From assembly GCA_003243865.1 (NCBI GenBank), contig QHBQ01000185.1, forward strand, positions 1-6,873: a stretch of DNA of 6,873 nucleotides. The letters run 5' to 3'. Under the pieces are notes generated by a model. It ran no database searches, was not told the origin of the DNA, and worked only from the letters and a program-made list of their open reading frames with translations. This document shows positions 1-5,719 of this stretch, piece after piece. Each line of letters opens with the position of its first letter. Position 1 is the stretch's first letter. The stretch comes from Candidatus Chloroheliales bacterium. Lineage in GTDB: Bacteria > Chloroflexota > Chloroflexia > QHBQ01. The position numbers and the translations under genes were made by a program.

Positions 1-24
1 GAAGTGCGCATCGTGCGATTGTAA
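1..24 (+). CDS. 3' end of an upstream gene (last 7 codons)
   Basis: Frame 1 reads E-V-R-I-V-R-L and then TAA at 22-24, only 33 bases before the pyrB start and on the same strand. The short gap suggests that this gene and pyrB are co-transcribed. In many bacteria the gene before pyrB is pyrR, the pyrimidine operon regulator, and a short hydrophobic/charged tail would be compatible with that. Seven residues cannot identify a protein, so pyrR is only a guess from gene order. The other two frames are not clearly excluded. Confidence 0.35.
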   Translation, partial: EVRIVRL

Positions 25-47
25 GAGATGCTCTCGTAATCAGACAC

Positions 48-51
48 GGAG
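48..51 (+). promoter_or_regulatory. Ribosome binding site of pyrB
   Basis: GGAG lies 6 bases before the ATG at 58. It supports that start over the out-of-frame ATG at 53, which meets a stop almost at once. Confidence 0.7.
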
Positions 52-57
52 AATGAA

Positions 58-1068
58 ATGAGCCAAGCAACCATCGAAAGGTCCGCGCCGCAGCAGGCGC
101 AACCACAAACCACCTTGACCCCGGCCCATCGCCGCCACATCCTTGACCTCGACGATTTTAGCAAGGAAGAGATCGAACTTGTGCTGGACACGACTGTAGC
201 GATGAAGGAGATCCTCGGTCGCCCGATCAAGAAGGTGCCGACCCTGCGTGGCAAGACGGTGGTCAACGCCTTCTACGAGAACAGCACCCGCACCCGCATC
301 TCCTTTGAGCTAGCCGCCAAGAACCTGAGCGCCGATGTGGTCAACTTCACCGCCAGCAGCAGCAGCGTGAGCAAGGGCGAGTCGCTGGTGGATACCATTC
401 GCACCCTCGAAGCGCTCGGCGCAGACATAATCGTGATGCGCCACAGCGAGTCGGGCGCGCCCTACCTCGCGGCGCAGCACTTTCGTGGCAGCATCCTTAA
501 TGGCGGCGACGGCACCCATGCCCACCCTACCCAGGCGCTACTCGATATGTTCACGATGCGCGAACGGCTCGGCAACATTGCTGGGCGCAAGGTAGTCATC
601 CTCGGCGACATATTTCACAGCCGCGTCGCCCGCAGCAACGTCTGGGGTTTGGTGAGGATGGGCGCGGAAGTGGTCCTCTGCGGTCCGCCCACCCTGCTGC
701 CGTTCAAGCGCGGCGCGTTCGAGTGGGGCGCAACCGCCGACAACCGCGTGACCGTCACGGTCGAACACAACATCGAGCGGGCGCTGAAAAACGCCGATGT
801 AATCATGGCGCTGCGAATGCAGAAGGAGCGACAGCAGGGCGGCCTGCTGCCCAGCATCCGCGAGTACGTCAACCTCTACGGCCTGAGCGCTGTCCGCGTC
901 GCCCTCGCCCGCCCCGACGCGCTGATCATGCACCCCGGCCCGATGAACGAGGGGGTCGAGATCATGAGCGATGTCGCCTACAGCCGCCAGTCGGTGATCG
1001 AGGAGCAAGTCACCAACGGCGTCGCGGTGCGCATGGCCCTGCTCTACCTGATCGCGGGCGGAGCGTAA
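58..1068 (+). CDS. pyrB: Aspartate carbamoyltransferase catalytic subunit
   Basis: The product joins carbamoyl phosphate and L-aspartate to give N-carbamoyl-L-aspartate, the committed step of de novo pyrimidine synthesis, in the cytoplasm. The 336 residues are slightly long for the family (about 300-310); the excess is a Gln/Pro-rich N-terminal stretch of about 20 residues. The carbamoyl-phosphate loop STRTR is at 76-80 within [13 protein letters not shown]. The mobile-loop Ser/Lys segment SSSVSKGES is at 101-109 (K106). HPTQALLD, which holds the catalytic His, is at 156-163. The Bacillus-like HSRVARSN segment is at 187-194, the aspartate-binding RMQKER at 253-258, and HPGPMNEG at 292-299. 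Key residues look intact. No pyrI regulatory subunit gene follows. pyrC comes next on the same strand, as expected for ATCases that work with PyrC rather than with PyrI. The start at 58 has a good ribosome binding site. Confidence 0.97.
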   Translation: MSQATIERSAPQQAQPQTTLTPAHRRHILDLDDFSKEEIELVLDTTVAMKEILGRPIKKVPTLRGKTVVNAFYENSTRTRISFELAAKNLSADVVNFTASSSSVSKGESLVDTIRTLEALGADIIVMRHSESGAPYLAAQHFRGSILNGGDGTHAHPTQALLDMFTMRERLGNIAGRKVVILGDIFHSRVARSNVWGLVRMGAEVVLCGPPTLLPFKRGAFEWGATADNRVTVTVEHNIERALKNADVIMALRMQKERQQGGLLPSIREYVNLYGLSAVRVALARPDALIMHPGPMNEGVEIMSDVAYSRQSVIEEQVTNGVAVRMALLYLIAGGA

Positions 1069-1073
1069 CGGCA

Positions 1074-1094
1074 GGCATGAGGCATGAGGCATGA
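1074..1094 (+). repeat. Tandem heptamer GGCATGA, three copies
   Basis: Three perfect copies of GGCATGA stand head to tail at 1074-1080, 1081-1087 and 1088-1094, beginning 5 bases after the pyrB stop codon. Such short tandems change copy number by slippage. They lie outside the coding sequence, so a change would not alter PyrB. Confidence 0.85.
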
Positions 1095-1105
1095 GTAGCA
1101 AAACC

Positions 1106-1185
1106 CCTCCCCCAGCGGGGGAGGTTGGGTGGGGGAGAATGGTGAAGCGCACGGATGCCCACCGCAACTACGGCGCTGGCCCAAC
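1106..1185 (+). repeat. G-rich hairpin repeat, copy 1
   Basis: This copy starts with a perfect 8-bp inverted repeat, CCTCCCCC (1106-1113) and GGGGGAGG (1117-1124), around an AGC loop. A G-rich run and a non-palindromic tail (GAATGGTGAAGCGCACGG and onward) follow, to 1185. Bases 1117-1185 match copy 2 (1246-1314) at 68 of 69 positions. It looks like a dispersed extragenic palindromic element. An RNA hairpin here would lie inside the pyrBC transcript. Confidence 0.85.
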
Positions 1186-1188
1186 GTT

Positions 1189-1232
1189 CCCCATCCCCCC
1201 AGCACCGGAAGCTAAGGGAGGGAGAATACGGA
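1189..1232 (+). repeat. Degenerate C-rich/G-rich hairpin between repeat copies 1 and 2
   Basis: A C-run (1194-1200, then AGC) and a G-run (1211-1223, preceded by GCT) can form an imperfect stem around ACCGGAA. Read on the minus strand, the order resembles a decayed, inverted relative of the main hairpin unit. It explains why copies 1 and 2 are 129 bases apart while copies 2 and 3 are 88 bases apart. Confidence 0.45.
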
Positions 1233-1234
1233 CT

Positions 1235-1314
1235 CCTTCCCCAGTGGGGGAGGCTGGGTGGGGGAGAATGGTGAAGCGCACGGATGCCCACCGCAACTAC
1301 GGCGCTGGCCCAAC
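1235..1314 (+). repeat. G-rich hairpin repeat, copy 2
   Basis: The stem is CCTTCCCC (1235-1242), loop AGT, then GGGGGAGG (1246-1253), with one wobble-type mismatch. The tail to 1314 is identical to copy 1 except for one T-to-C change in the GGTTGGG segment. The near-identity of two copies in one spacer points to recent duplication or ongoing gene conversion. Confidence 0.85.
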
Positions 1315-1322
1315 ATTTTTCT

Positions 1323-1376
1323 CCTCCCGCAGCGGGGGAGGTTGGGTGGGGGAGAATGGTGAAGCGCACGGATGCC
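1323..1376 (+). repeat. G-rich hairpin repeat, copy 3 (3'-truncated)
   Basis: The stem CCTCCCGC (1323-1330) and GGGGGAGG (1334-1341) has one mismatch. Bases 1334-1376 are identical to the first 43 bases of the copy 1 tail region (1117-1159). Similarity stops at GATGCC, after which unique sequence leads into the pyrC ribosome binding site. Confidence 0.82.
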
Positions 1377-1402
1377 GATTGAAACCGACTAACTAGATAA
1401 AC

Positions 1403-1408
1403 AAGGAG
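1403..1408 (+). promoter_or_regulatory. Ribosome binding site of pyrC
   Basis: AAGGAG stands 5 bases before the ATG at 1414. It fixes the start even though the protein then has about 13 residues more at its N terminus than is typical for dihydroorotases. Confidence 0.8.
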
Positions 1409-1413
1409 CAAAA

Positions 1414-2874
1414 ATGGCAACATTCAGCGCCAACGGTCATCATGACCACAGCACGATACTGATCAAGGGTGGGCGTATCATTGACCCCGCCAACGGCATT
1501 GACGAAGTTGGCGATCTGCTGATAGATGGCGGCAAGGTGGCCGCCGTTGGCAGCGTGGACGCGCCCGCCAACGCAACGGTGATTGACGCCCGCGGCAAGG
1601 TGGTCGCCCCCGGCTTCATTGACCTGCACTGCCACCTGCGTGAGCCAGGGCAGGAGGAGAAGGAGACCATCGCCAGCGGTACCGCAGCGGCGGCGCGGGG
1701 CGGCTTCACCGCCGTCTGCGCGATGCCCAACACCACGCCAGCGATTGATGATCGCAGCGCGGTGGAGTACGTGACCCAGGTGGCGAAGGCCCAGGGCATG
1801 GTGCGCGTCTACCCCATCGGTGCGATTACGAAGGGGCGCAAGGGTGAGGAACTGGCCGAGTTTGCCGATATGCACGCCGCAGGCGCGGTCGGCTTCAGCG
1901 ACGACGGCGCATGCGTGATGAACAGCAGCCTGATGCGCAACGCCCTGCAATACGCCTCGATGCTCGATCTGCCGGTTATCTCCCATTGCGAGGACAGCAA
2001 GCTGACCGCAGGCGCGGCGATGAACGAGGGGCCGGTGAGCAACGCGCTGGGGCTGAAGGGCTGGCCCAACGCCGCCGAGGAGGTGATCGTCGCCCGCGAG
2101 ATCGCGCTGGCGCGGCTGACTGGCGGGCGTGTCCACCTTGCCCACCTCAGCACCGCTGGCAGCGTCGCGCTGCTTCGCGCCGCGCTGGCCGAGGGCCTGG
2201 CGGTCACTGCCGAGGCCACCCCCCATCACCTGACCATGACTGACGAGTGGGTGGCCGGTCGCAAGTTGCTCGCCGGGCAGCCGGTCGCCCAGGCGGCGAC
2301 CCCGATCTACACCTTCGCTACGAGCGCGGCGCCGAAAGCGGCGGAACTCGACACTGCTCCGACACCGAAGCCGATGCCACATAGTATGCCGATCGAACAT
2401 CTCTTTCCCTACGACACCAACACCAAGGTCAACCCCCCGCTGCGGGCCGAGGCCGACCGCCTTGTGCTAGTCGCAGCAGTGGCCGACGGCACGATTACGG
2501 CGATCGCCACCGACCATGCGCCGCACACCGTGGTGGACAAGCAGGAGGAGTACGGCTACGCCGCCTTCGGCATCAGCGGGCTGGAGACCGCCTTCGGCGC
2601 GCTGATGGCGCTGGTGCATAGCGGCGCGCTCGACCTGCCCACCCTGATTGCCCGCCTCACCATCGGCCCCGCCCGCGCCTTCAACCTGCCAGGCGGCAGC
2701 CTCAGCGTGGATGCGCCCGCCGATATCGTCATCCTCGACCCAGACGCGGAGTGGACGGTTGACCCCACCGCCTTCGCCTCGCACGGGCAGAACACCCCGC
2801 TGGCGGGCGTGACTCTGCGCGGCAAAGTGGTGGCGACGATTGTGGGTGGGCAGCTGGTGTATAGTTGTTCCTAG
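1414..2874 (+). CDS. pyrC: Dihydroorotase, multifunctional-complex type
   Basis: A zinc amidohydrolase that interconverts N-carbamoyl-L-aspartate and dihydroorotate, the third step of pyrimidine synthesis. All expected active-site motifs are visible: DLHCHLREPG at 70-79 (metal-binding His72 and His74), FSDDG at 161-165 (bridging Asp), SHCED at 190-194 (His191), HLAHLST at 241-247 (His244), NPPLR at 340-344, and the family signature ATDHAPHTVVDK at 365-376 with the catalytic Asp367. The C-terminal sheet with DIVILDP is at 437-443. The 486 residues exceed the usual 420-430 or so. The excess is an Ala/Pro-rich insertion at about 280-330, between TPHHLTMTDEW and YDTNTKVNPPLR, plus a His-containing N-terminal extension. 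The gene follows pyrB on the same strand across a repeat-filled 345-base spacer and is probably part of the same operon. Catalytic assignment is firm; the role of the insertion is unknown. Confidence 0.96.
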   Translation: MATFSANGHHDHSTILIKGGRIIDPANGIDEVGDLLIDGGKVAAVGSVDAPANATVIDARGKVVAPGFIDLHCHLREPGQEEKETIASGTAAAARGGFTAVCAMPNTTPAIDDRSAVEYVTQVAKAQGMVRVYPIGAITKGRKGEELAEFADMHAAGAVGFSDDGACVMNSSLMRNALQYASMLDLPVISHCEDSKLTAGAAMNEGPVSNALGLKGWPNAAEEVIVAREIALARLTGGRVHLAHLSTAGSVALLRAALAEGLAVTAEATPHHLTMTDEWVAGRKLLAGQPVAQAATPIYTFATSAAPKAAELDTAPTPKPMPHSMPIEHLFPYDTNTKVNPPLRAEADRLVLVAAVADGTITAIATDHAPHTVVDKQEEYGYAAFGISGLETAFGALMALVHSGALDLPTLIARLTIGPARAFNLPGGSLSVDAPADIVILDPDAEWTVDPTAFASHGQNTPLAGVTLRGKVVATIVGGQLVYSCS

Positions 2875-2885
2875 ACACAAGATAA

Positions 2886-2921
2886 AGGGAGGGGGTACAG
2901 GTCAAACCTGCACCCCCTTCT
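2886..2921. terminator. Hairpin terminator between convergent pyrC and lipoprotein gene
   Basis: GGGGGT (2891-2896) pairs with ACCCCC (2912-2917). After one A/C mismatch, CAGGT (2898-2902) pairs with ACCTG (2906-2910) around a CAA loop. The lower stem can extend by A-T, G-T and G-C pairs. The hairpin starts 12 bases after the pyrC stop and ends 10 bases from the stop of the opposing lipoprotein gene, the usual place for a bidirectional terminator. The T-run is poor on the plus side (TTCTCT) and modest on the minus side (CCCTTTATC), so strength is uncertain. Confidence 0.65.
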
Positions 2922-2930
2922 CTATAACTG

Positions 2931-3800
2931 CTACTTTCTCGGTTTGCTTGGATGTTCCACCAGGTCGTAGACAGCCCCTAGCGAGTTGTTTTCAACGTCT
3001 ATATTGTTTGCGTTAGGTATACCAGCAGCCGCCAGGTCGCTACGCACGACGTTTGCAGTAACGTCAAGGTAGTACACTTGTGCGTTCGCGGTGATCGCTG
3101 GCAGTTCGCTTGTATTCACCCATGCGCGTGTATAAAACACGCCCTTGAGTTCAAGACCAGGAAAATCGTGCGTTAGCTGGGAGAATCGACCCTCAAGTTC
3201 GAGCTGTGGTATTGGGTCTACACCTTTAGCAATCAGTTCGCCAGGCTGGTGTGGACCAAAGCCCATCGTCTCAAACGTTGTATATGGTGTGTTAGGATCG
3301 GACCTCGTCGCGCGCACGAAGGACTGGGCGATGCTCAAGCCGTGCGCCTGGGCAAAACTGCGGAACTGGTCTACTGGCAGATAGGGGCTGAAGTAGATGT
3401 AAACCTCCGCTTGCCCGCTCTGCTTCGCTACCTGAGCAATCAACTTCCGGTTCGCTTCCATATAACTGCGAACTCCATCGTCGGTCTGGACCTTGTAGCT
3501 TATCATAGCGTATATGTCTCCGGGACCAATCTTTTTGCCACCATTATAGATGACCGCGCCATTCATGTTCTTTAGCGCAACGTAGTTCCACGTCCCGAAG
3601 TCGGCATTGTGTACCACCTCATCAGGTACATCTTCTTTGCTACCATTGGCTTGTGGCTGAATGGTTGGCTGCAACTGCGCGGCCTGACCTTGGGCAGCAG
3701 GCGACGATGTGTCGCAGCCAGCCAGCCCAAGCATCATTATGGCGATCAGCAGCAGCGCGACGCTGGTTGACGCTCGATGTAGCGAAAACTGTGGTTTCAT
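2931..3800 (-). CDS. Putative exported lipoprotein of unknown function
   Basis: A 289-residue protein with a lipoprotein signal peptide: basic start (MKPQFSLHR), hydrophobic core at about 13-25, and the lipobox LAGC with lipid-acceptor Cys29, the only cysteine. A Gln/Pro/Ala-rich linker follows (31-52), then a globular part of about 235 residues with no motif I recognise, beginning near DEVVHNADFGTWNY. It should be tethered to the outer face of the cytoplasmic membrane. The ATG at 3800 has a near-perfect ribosome binding site. The gene lies 88 bases downstream of the SLH protein gene on the same strand, with no clear promoter or terminator between them, so co-transcription is likely and both may act at the cell surface. 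Base composition is less G+C-rich than in pyrBC. The lipoprotein call is solid; the function is unknown. Confidence 0.85.
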   Translation of the reverse strand: MKPQFSLHRASTSVALLLIAIMMLGLAGCDTSSPAAQGQAAQLQPTIQPQANGSKEDVPDEVVHNADFGTWNYVALKNMNGAVIYNGGKKIGPGDIYAMISYKVQTDDGVRSYMEANRKLIAQVAKQSGQAEVYIYFSPYLPVDQFRSFAQAHGLSIAQSFVRATRSDPNTPYTTFETMGFGPHQPGELIAKGVDPIPQLELEGRFSQLTHDFPGLELKGVFYTRAWVNTSELPAITANAQVYYLDVTANVVRSDLAAAGIPNANNIDVENNSLGAVYDLVEHPSKPRK

Positions 3801-3805
3801 AACTA

Positions 3806-3813
3806 ACCTCCTT
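3806..3813 (-). promoter_or_regulatory. Ribosome binding site of the lipoprotein gene
   Basis: On the minus strand this reads AAGGAGGT, a full match to the anti-Shine-Dalgarno, 5 bases before the ATG at 3800. It predicts efficient translation. Confidence 0.85.
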
Positions 3814-3888
3814 ATGCGCTAGATTCCGAAAGACTATCCAGCCTGGGTTGGCTTACCCTGCCTCTGATTGTTCGTACTCCGCTTATCC

Positions 3889-5277
3889 TTAACGAACAGG
3901 CGTTGGTGTGAACGTAGGCATCGGCACCTGGTCGGATGTTTGCTTGTTAGTATGATCGGTTCTGCTGGAGGCACCAGGTGTAGGTGGCGGACACCAGGTG
4001 ACGTAGCGGTTATCGGCATCGGCGTTGAGGCAGAACTTGTTCATCGAATCGCGCCATGGCGGTCCGAAAGGCTGCTGACTCGTATCCATATGGTAGTTGT
4101 CTATGGTAGTGCGGTGCGCACCACTATAGGTTCCGCTCTGATGCCATGTCGCTCTAACATGGTAGGCATGACCAGCATACAATTGCTCGTCAATACGCCC
4201 GCCATTGAAAACTCTCATCTCAGCCATATCGCTAGACTGACATCCTGACTTCACAGGAGCTCGGTAGGCAGGCAGATCTGTATCTACGTTATTGTTATCC
4301 CACTGCCCAGTTGAGCAGATGTTCTCGTTCTGCCAACCGTCAAACACGTGGAGTACAATGGCTGGCTTCCAGTCACCGCCACTCATGGGGAACTCATTGG
4401 CGATCAACCAGTCTATCGAATCCTGAGTCCACACCACCTTCTCAGCGTTCGCCCGATATCCATCAGAACCATCAAGCGTACCAACCATGTAGCCGCCTGG
4501 GATGATTGGGTCTCTGGTAAAGAAGAAGTCATAGTTGTTGGAACCTTCATACTCTCCACGCTGGTACTGGTTACGGCAGCAATGGCCGTATACCCCGTTG
4601 TATGGGCCATTCGAGGCGATATAGAGGGCATAAGCAATCTGCCCACGAGTAGCAGGGTCGTTGGGTTTGAAGCATGGGAGATCAGGTGACTGTTCGCATC
4701 CAGGTTGGCCCGGGCCGATTATGCCACCGAGGATTGTGCCAGCCTGCATATTCTCCTGGATGTATGTATAGGCCCAGTGATTGGGTGGCACATCGTAGAA
4801 GATTTGATTGGGTGCCGGTTGAGTAAGGCCCGCAGCTACTGCTATCAGTTTAGCCATCTCTGCCCGACTGATATTGCCGTTTGGTTTGAAGCAAGGAAAG
4901 GAATTGCCACAGGTGTCCTGAGAGTAACCAGAGATTGCGCCTTTGGCGTAGCCTATTTCGATGGAATCGTGGAAAATGCTGTTTGCTATATCAGTGAAGT
5001 GGTACAAAGGTGAAGTTGGTGTGTTCGTAGGAATAATATAATGCCAGCGGAATGGGCCATCCAGCATTTGGGTATATTCCCCACGCCTCACAGCCTGATT
5101 AGGGTAGAAGTTGCCGTCGGGAAAGCCCTTGATGTAGCCATCGCAGGCCATATAGGTTACTGCCTCATAATACTGGTTGTCACTTTGAACATCGGGGAAG
5201 GTTGGACACGCGTTGGGGACGGGTATGATGTCCCTACCAGTAGGGGAGGATTGGGGTTCGCTTGACATCGGTGGCAA
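3889..5277 (-). CDS. S-layer homology (SLH) domain protein, separated from its signal peptide by an in-frame TAG
   Basis: The open frame begins at a TTG (5277), with the first ATG at 5268. Neither has a convincing ribosome binding site. The same frame continues upstream through TAG at 5296-5298 into a signal peptide starting at 5391, so the original gene was probably 3889-5391 (500 codons, TAG at codon 32). Numbering from 5277, three SLH repeats cover about 24-72 (FPDV, GYIKGFPDGNFYPN, RGEYTQML), 93-150 (FTDI, CFKPNGNISRAEMAKLI) and 159-222 (FYDVPPNHWAYTYI, CFKPNDPATRGQIAYAL). SLH domains bind secondary cell-wall polymers, so this is a surface protein. Cys pairs 123/129 and 194/202 bracket loops just before FKPN, and the total of twelve Cys suits disulfides outside the cell. 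Residues 225-430 form a domain I do not recognise, rich in aromatics, with five His at 370-396. The tail 430-462 is a Pro/Thr linker. As it stands the product would lack export, so this is a pseudogene, a readthrough gene or a base error. Confidence 0.8.
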   Translation of the reverse strand: MPPMSSEPQSSPTGRDIIPVPNACPTFPDVQSDNQYYEAVTYMACDGYIKGFPDGNFYPNQAVRRGEYTQMLDGPFRWHYIIPTNTPTSPLYHFTDIANSIFHDSIEIGYAKGAISGYSQDTCGNSFPCFKPNGNISRAEMAKLIAVAAGLTQPAPNQIFYDVPPNHWAYTYIQENMQAGTILGGIIGPGQPGCEQSPDLPCFKPNDPATRGQIAYALYIASNGPYNGVYGHCCRNQYQRGEYEGSNNYDFFFTRDPIIPGGYMVGTLDGSDGYRANAEKVVWTQDSIDWLIANEFPMSGGDWKPAIVLHVFDGWQNENICSTGQWDNNNVDTDLPAYRAPVKSGCQSSDMAEMRVFNGGRIDEQLYAGHAYHVRATWHQSGTYSGAHRTTIDNYHMDTSQQPFGPPWRDSMNKFCLNADADNRYVTWCPPPTPGASSRTDHTNKQTSDQVPMPTFTPTPVR

Positions 5278-5285
5278 ATACCCTG

Positions 5286-5310
5286 GCGCAGCAGGCTACG
5301 CCTGCTGCGC
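5286..5310 (-). repeat. Perfect 11-bp inverted repeat enclosing the in-frame TAG
   Basis: GCGCAGCAGGC (5286-5296) and GCCTGCTGCGC (5300-5310) are exact reverse complements separated by 3 bases. In the minus-strand mRNA the UA of the UAG at 5298-5296 falls in the loop, and its G is in the closing base pair. The arms also encode protein: AQQA before the stop and PAA after it. No T-run follows on the minus strand, so it does not look like a standard intrinsic terminator. Confidence 0.9.
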
Positions 5311-5391
5311 ATGAGAGGCAGCCACCCAAATGCTACCTAGCACAGCAATTGTGAAGAGGAAAGGTATAGCGCGACCTAGCATAGACTTCAT
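5296..5391 (-). CDS. Signal peptide of the interrupted SLH protein (31 codons)
   Basis: The product has a typical secretion signal: basic start (MKSMLGR), hydrophobic core (AIPFLFTIAVLGSIWVA) and a likely cleavage site after SHA, just before QQA. TAG follows at once. It is in the same frame as the SLH protein, and continuing past the TAG gives P-A-A-P-G-Y-L and then MSSEPQSS, a natural Pro-rich entry to the SLH domains. The ATG at 5391 has a weak AAGGGGG ribosome binding site and a good promoter 65 bases upstream, features that the downstream TTG/ATG lacks. On its own a 31-residue secreted leader makes little sense. A longer reading of this frame back to 5559 exists but would run through the promoter and the inverted-repeat element, so I reject it. 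Confidence 0.7.
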   Translation of the reverse strand: MKSMLGRAIPFLFTIAVLGSIWVAASHAQQA

Positions 5392-5398
5392 AGCTGTT

Positions 5399-5405
5399 CC
5401 CCCTT
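5399..5405 (-). promoter_or_regulatory. Ribosome binding site for the SLH gene leader
   Basis: On the minus strand this reads AAGGGGG, one mismatch from AAGGAGG, 7 bases before the ATG at 5391. It directly adjoins the leader hairpin at 5406-5437. Confidence 0.55.
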
Positions 5406-5437
5406 TTACAACATTGGTGTGAGAGCCACAGTTGTAA
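5406..5437 (-). promoter_or_regulatory. 5' leader hairpin of the SLH gene
   Basis: TTACAAC (5406-5412) and GTTGTAA (5431-5437) are perfect inverted repeats. After a two-base internal mismatch, TGG (5415-5417) can pair with CCA (5426-5428). The hairpin occupies about half of the predicted 5' leader and its base touches the Shine-Dalgarno, so it could affect mRNA stability or ribosome loading. No regulator can be named from this. Confidence 0.5.
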
Positions 5438-5455
5438 TATATGGGTACGGTGGTA

Positions 5456-5484
5456 ATTATAACATACAATCCTATTAATTGCAA
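5456..5484 (-). promoter_or_regulatory. Sigma70-type promoter for the SLH gene
   Basis: On the minus strand the -35 box is TTGCAA (5484-5479), the spacer is exactly 17 bases and the -10 box is TATAAT (5461-5456), a perfect hexamer. Transcription would start near 5449, giving a leader of about 58 bases before the ATG at 5391. The -35 box lies only 4 bases from the edge of the 135-bp inverted-repeat element. Confidence 0.7.
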
Positions 5485-5488
5485 TAGC

Positions 5489-5623
5489 TGAGAACTGGTC
5501 ATAAATACTGAGTACGAATCAGGCTGTTCCTGTGGTGCTGAGGTCGGTACCGCCCGCACAGCGCTCTAGGTCGTCGGACTGTTCCTGCCCATACTTGAGT
5601 GTGGGATTTATGACCAGTTCTCA
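5489..5623. mobile_element. 135-bp element with 18-bp perfect terminal inverted repeats (MITE-like)
   Basis: TGAGAACTGGTCATAAAT (5489-5506) and its exact reverse complement (5606-5623) bound an interior with no credible open reading frame. The interior holds a 9-bp direct repeat CTGTTCCTG (5524-5532 and 5579-5587). It also has a stem CCCATAC/GTGTGGG (5588-5605, loop TTGA) that abuts the right repeat. The size and the terminal repeats fit a non-autonomous transposable element or an internally deleted insertion sequence. I see no clear target-site duplication, and I cannot assign an IS family. A large regulatory hairpin is the alternative. Confidence 0.6.
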
Positions 5624-5670
5624 ACATATTTTTTACTCCATCAGCCTTATGCCGCCCCGCCGTGCCTATC

Positions 5671-5698
5671 TTGAATAATCCCTACAATTTGGTATAAT
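5671..5698 (+). promoter_or_regulatory. Promoter P1 of hslVU
   Basis: TTGAAT (5671-5676), a 16-base spacer and a perfect -10 hexamer TATAAT (5693-5698) on the plus strand. The start would be near 5705, giving a leader of about 155 bases before hslV that includes two hairpins. Confidence 0.65.
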
Positions 5699-5719
5699 TG
5701 GAGCAGACAGATAGCTTGC

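Noticed and set aside
1..57. PyrR-binding attenuator before pyrB
   Set aside because: The visible upstream sequence is too short, contains the end of another gene and shows no terminator/antiterminator pair.
1106..1376. CRISPR-like array
   Set aside because: There are only three copies, at unequal spacing (129 and 88 bases), with long G-rich hairpin units and no unique spacers of uniform length.
1091..1396. 101-codon open frame across the pyrB-pyrC repeats
   Set aside because: It is open only because the repeat lacks stops in this frame. Its sequence is the repeat translated, the third copy falls in another frame, and no ribosome binding site precedes it.
1393..2400. 335-codon open frame antisense to pyrC
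   Set aside because: It is a shadow of a G+C-rich gene: the plus strand encodes an intact dihydroorotase with all motifs, and the antisense product shows no recognisable domain.
2251..2403. Frameshift pair creating the pyrC insertion
   Set aside because: The frame stays open with normal G/C-rich third positions throughout and the motifs on both sides are in the same frame, so a true insertion is the simpler reading.
5286..5310. Intrinsic transcription terminator at the TAG hairpin
   Set aside because: The stem is strong, but no T-run follows on either strand and it lies inside a continuous reading frame.
5392..5559. N-terminal extension of the signal peptide frame back to 5559
   Set aside because: It would run through the promoter, the leader hairpin and half of the inverted-repeat element. 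The peptide from the ATG at 5391 is already a complete signal sequence with a ribosome binding site.
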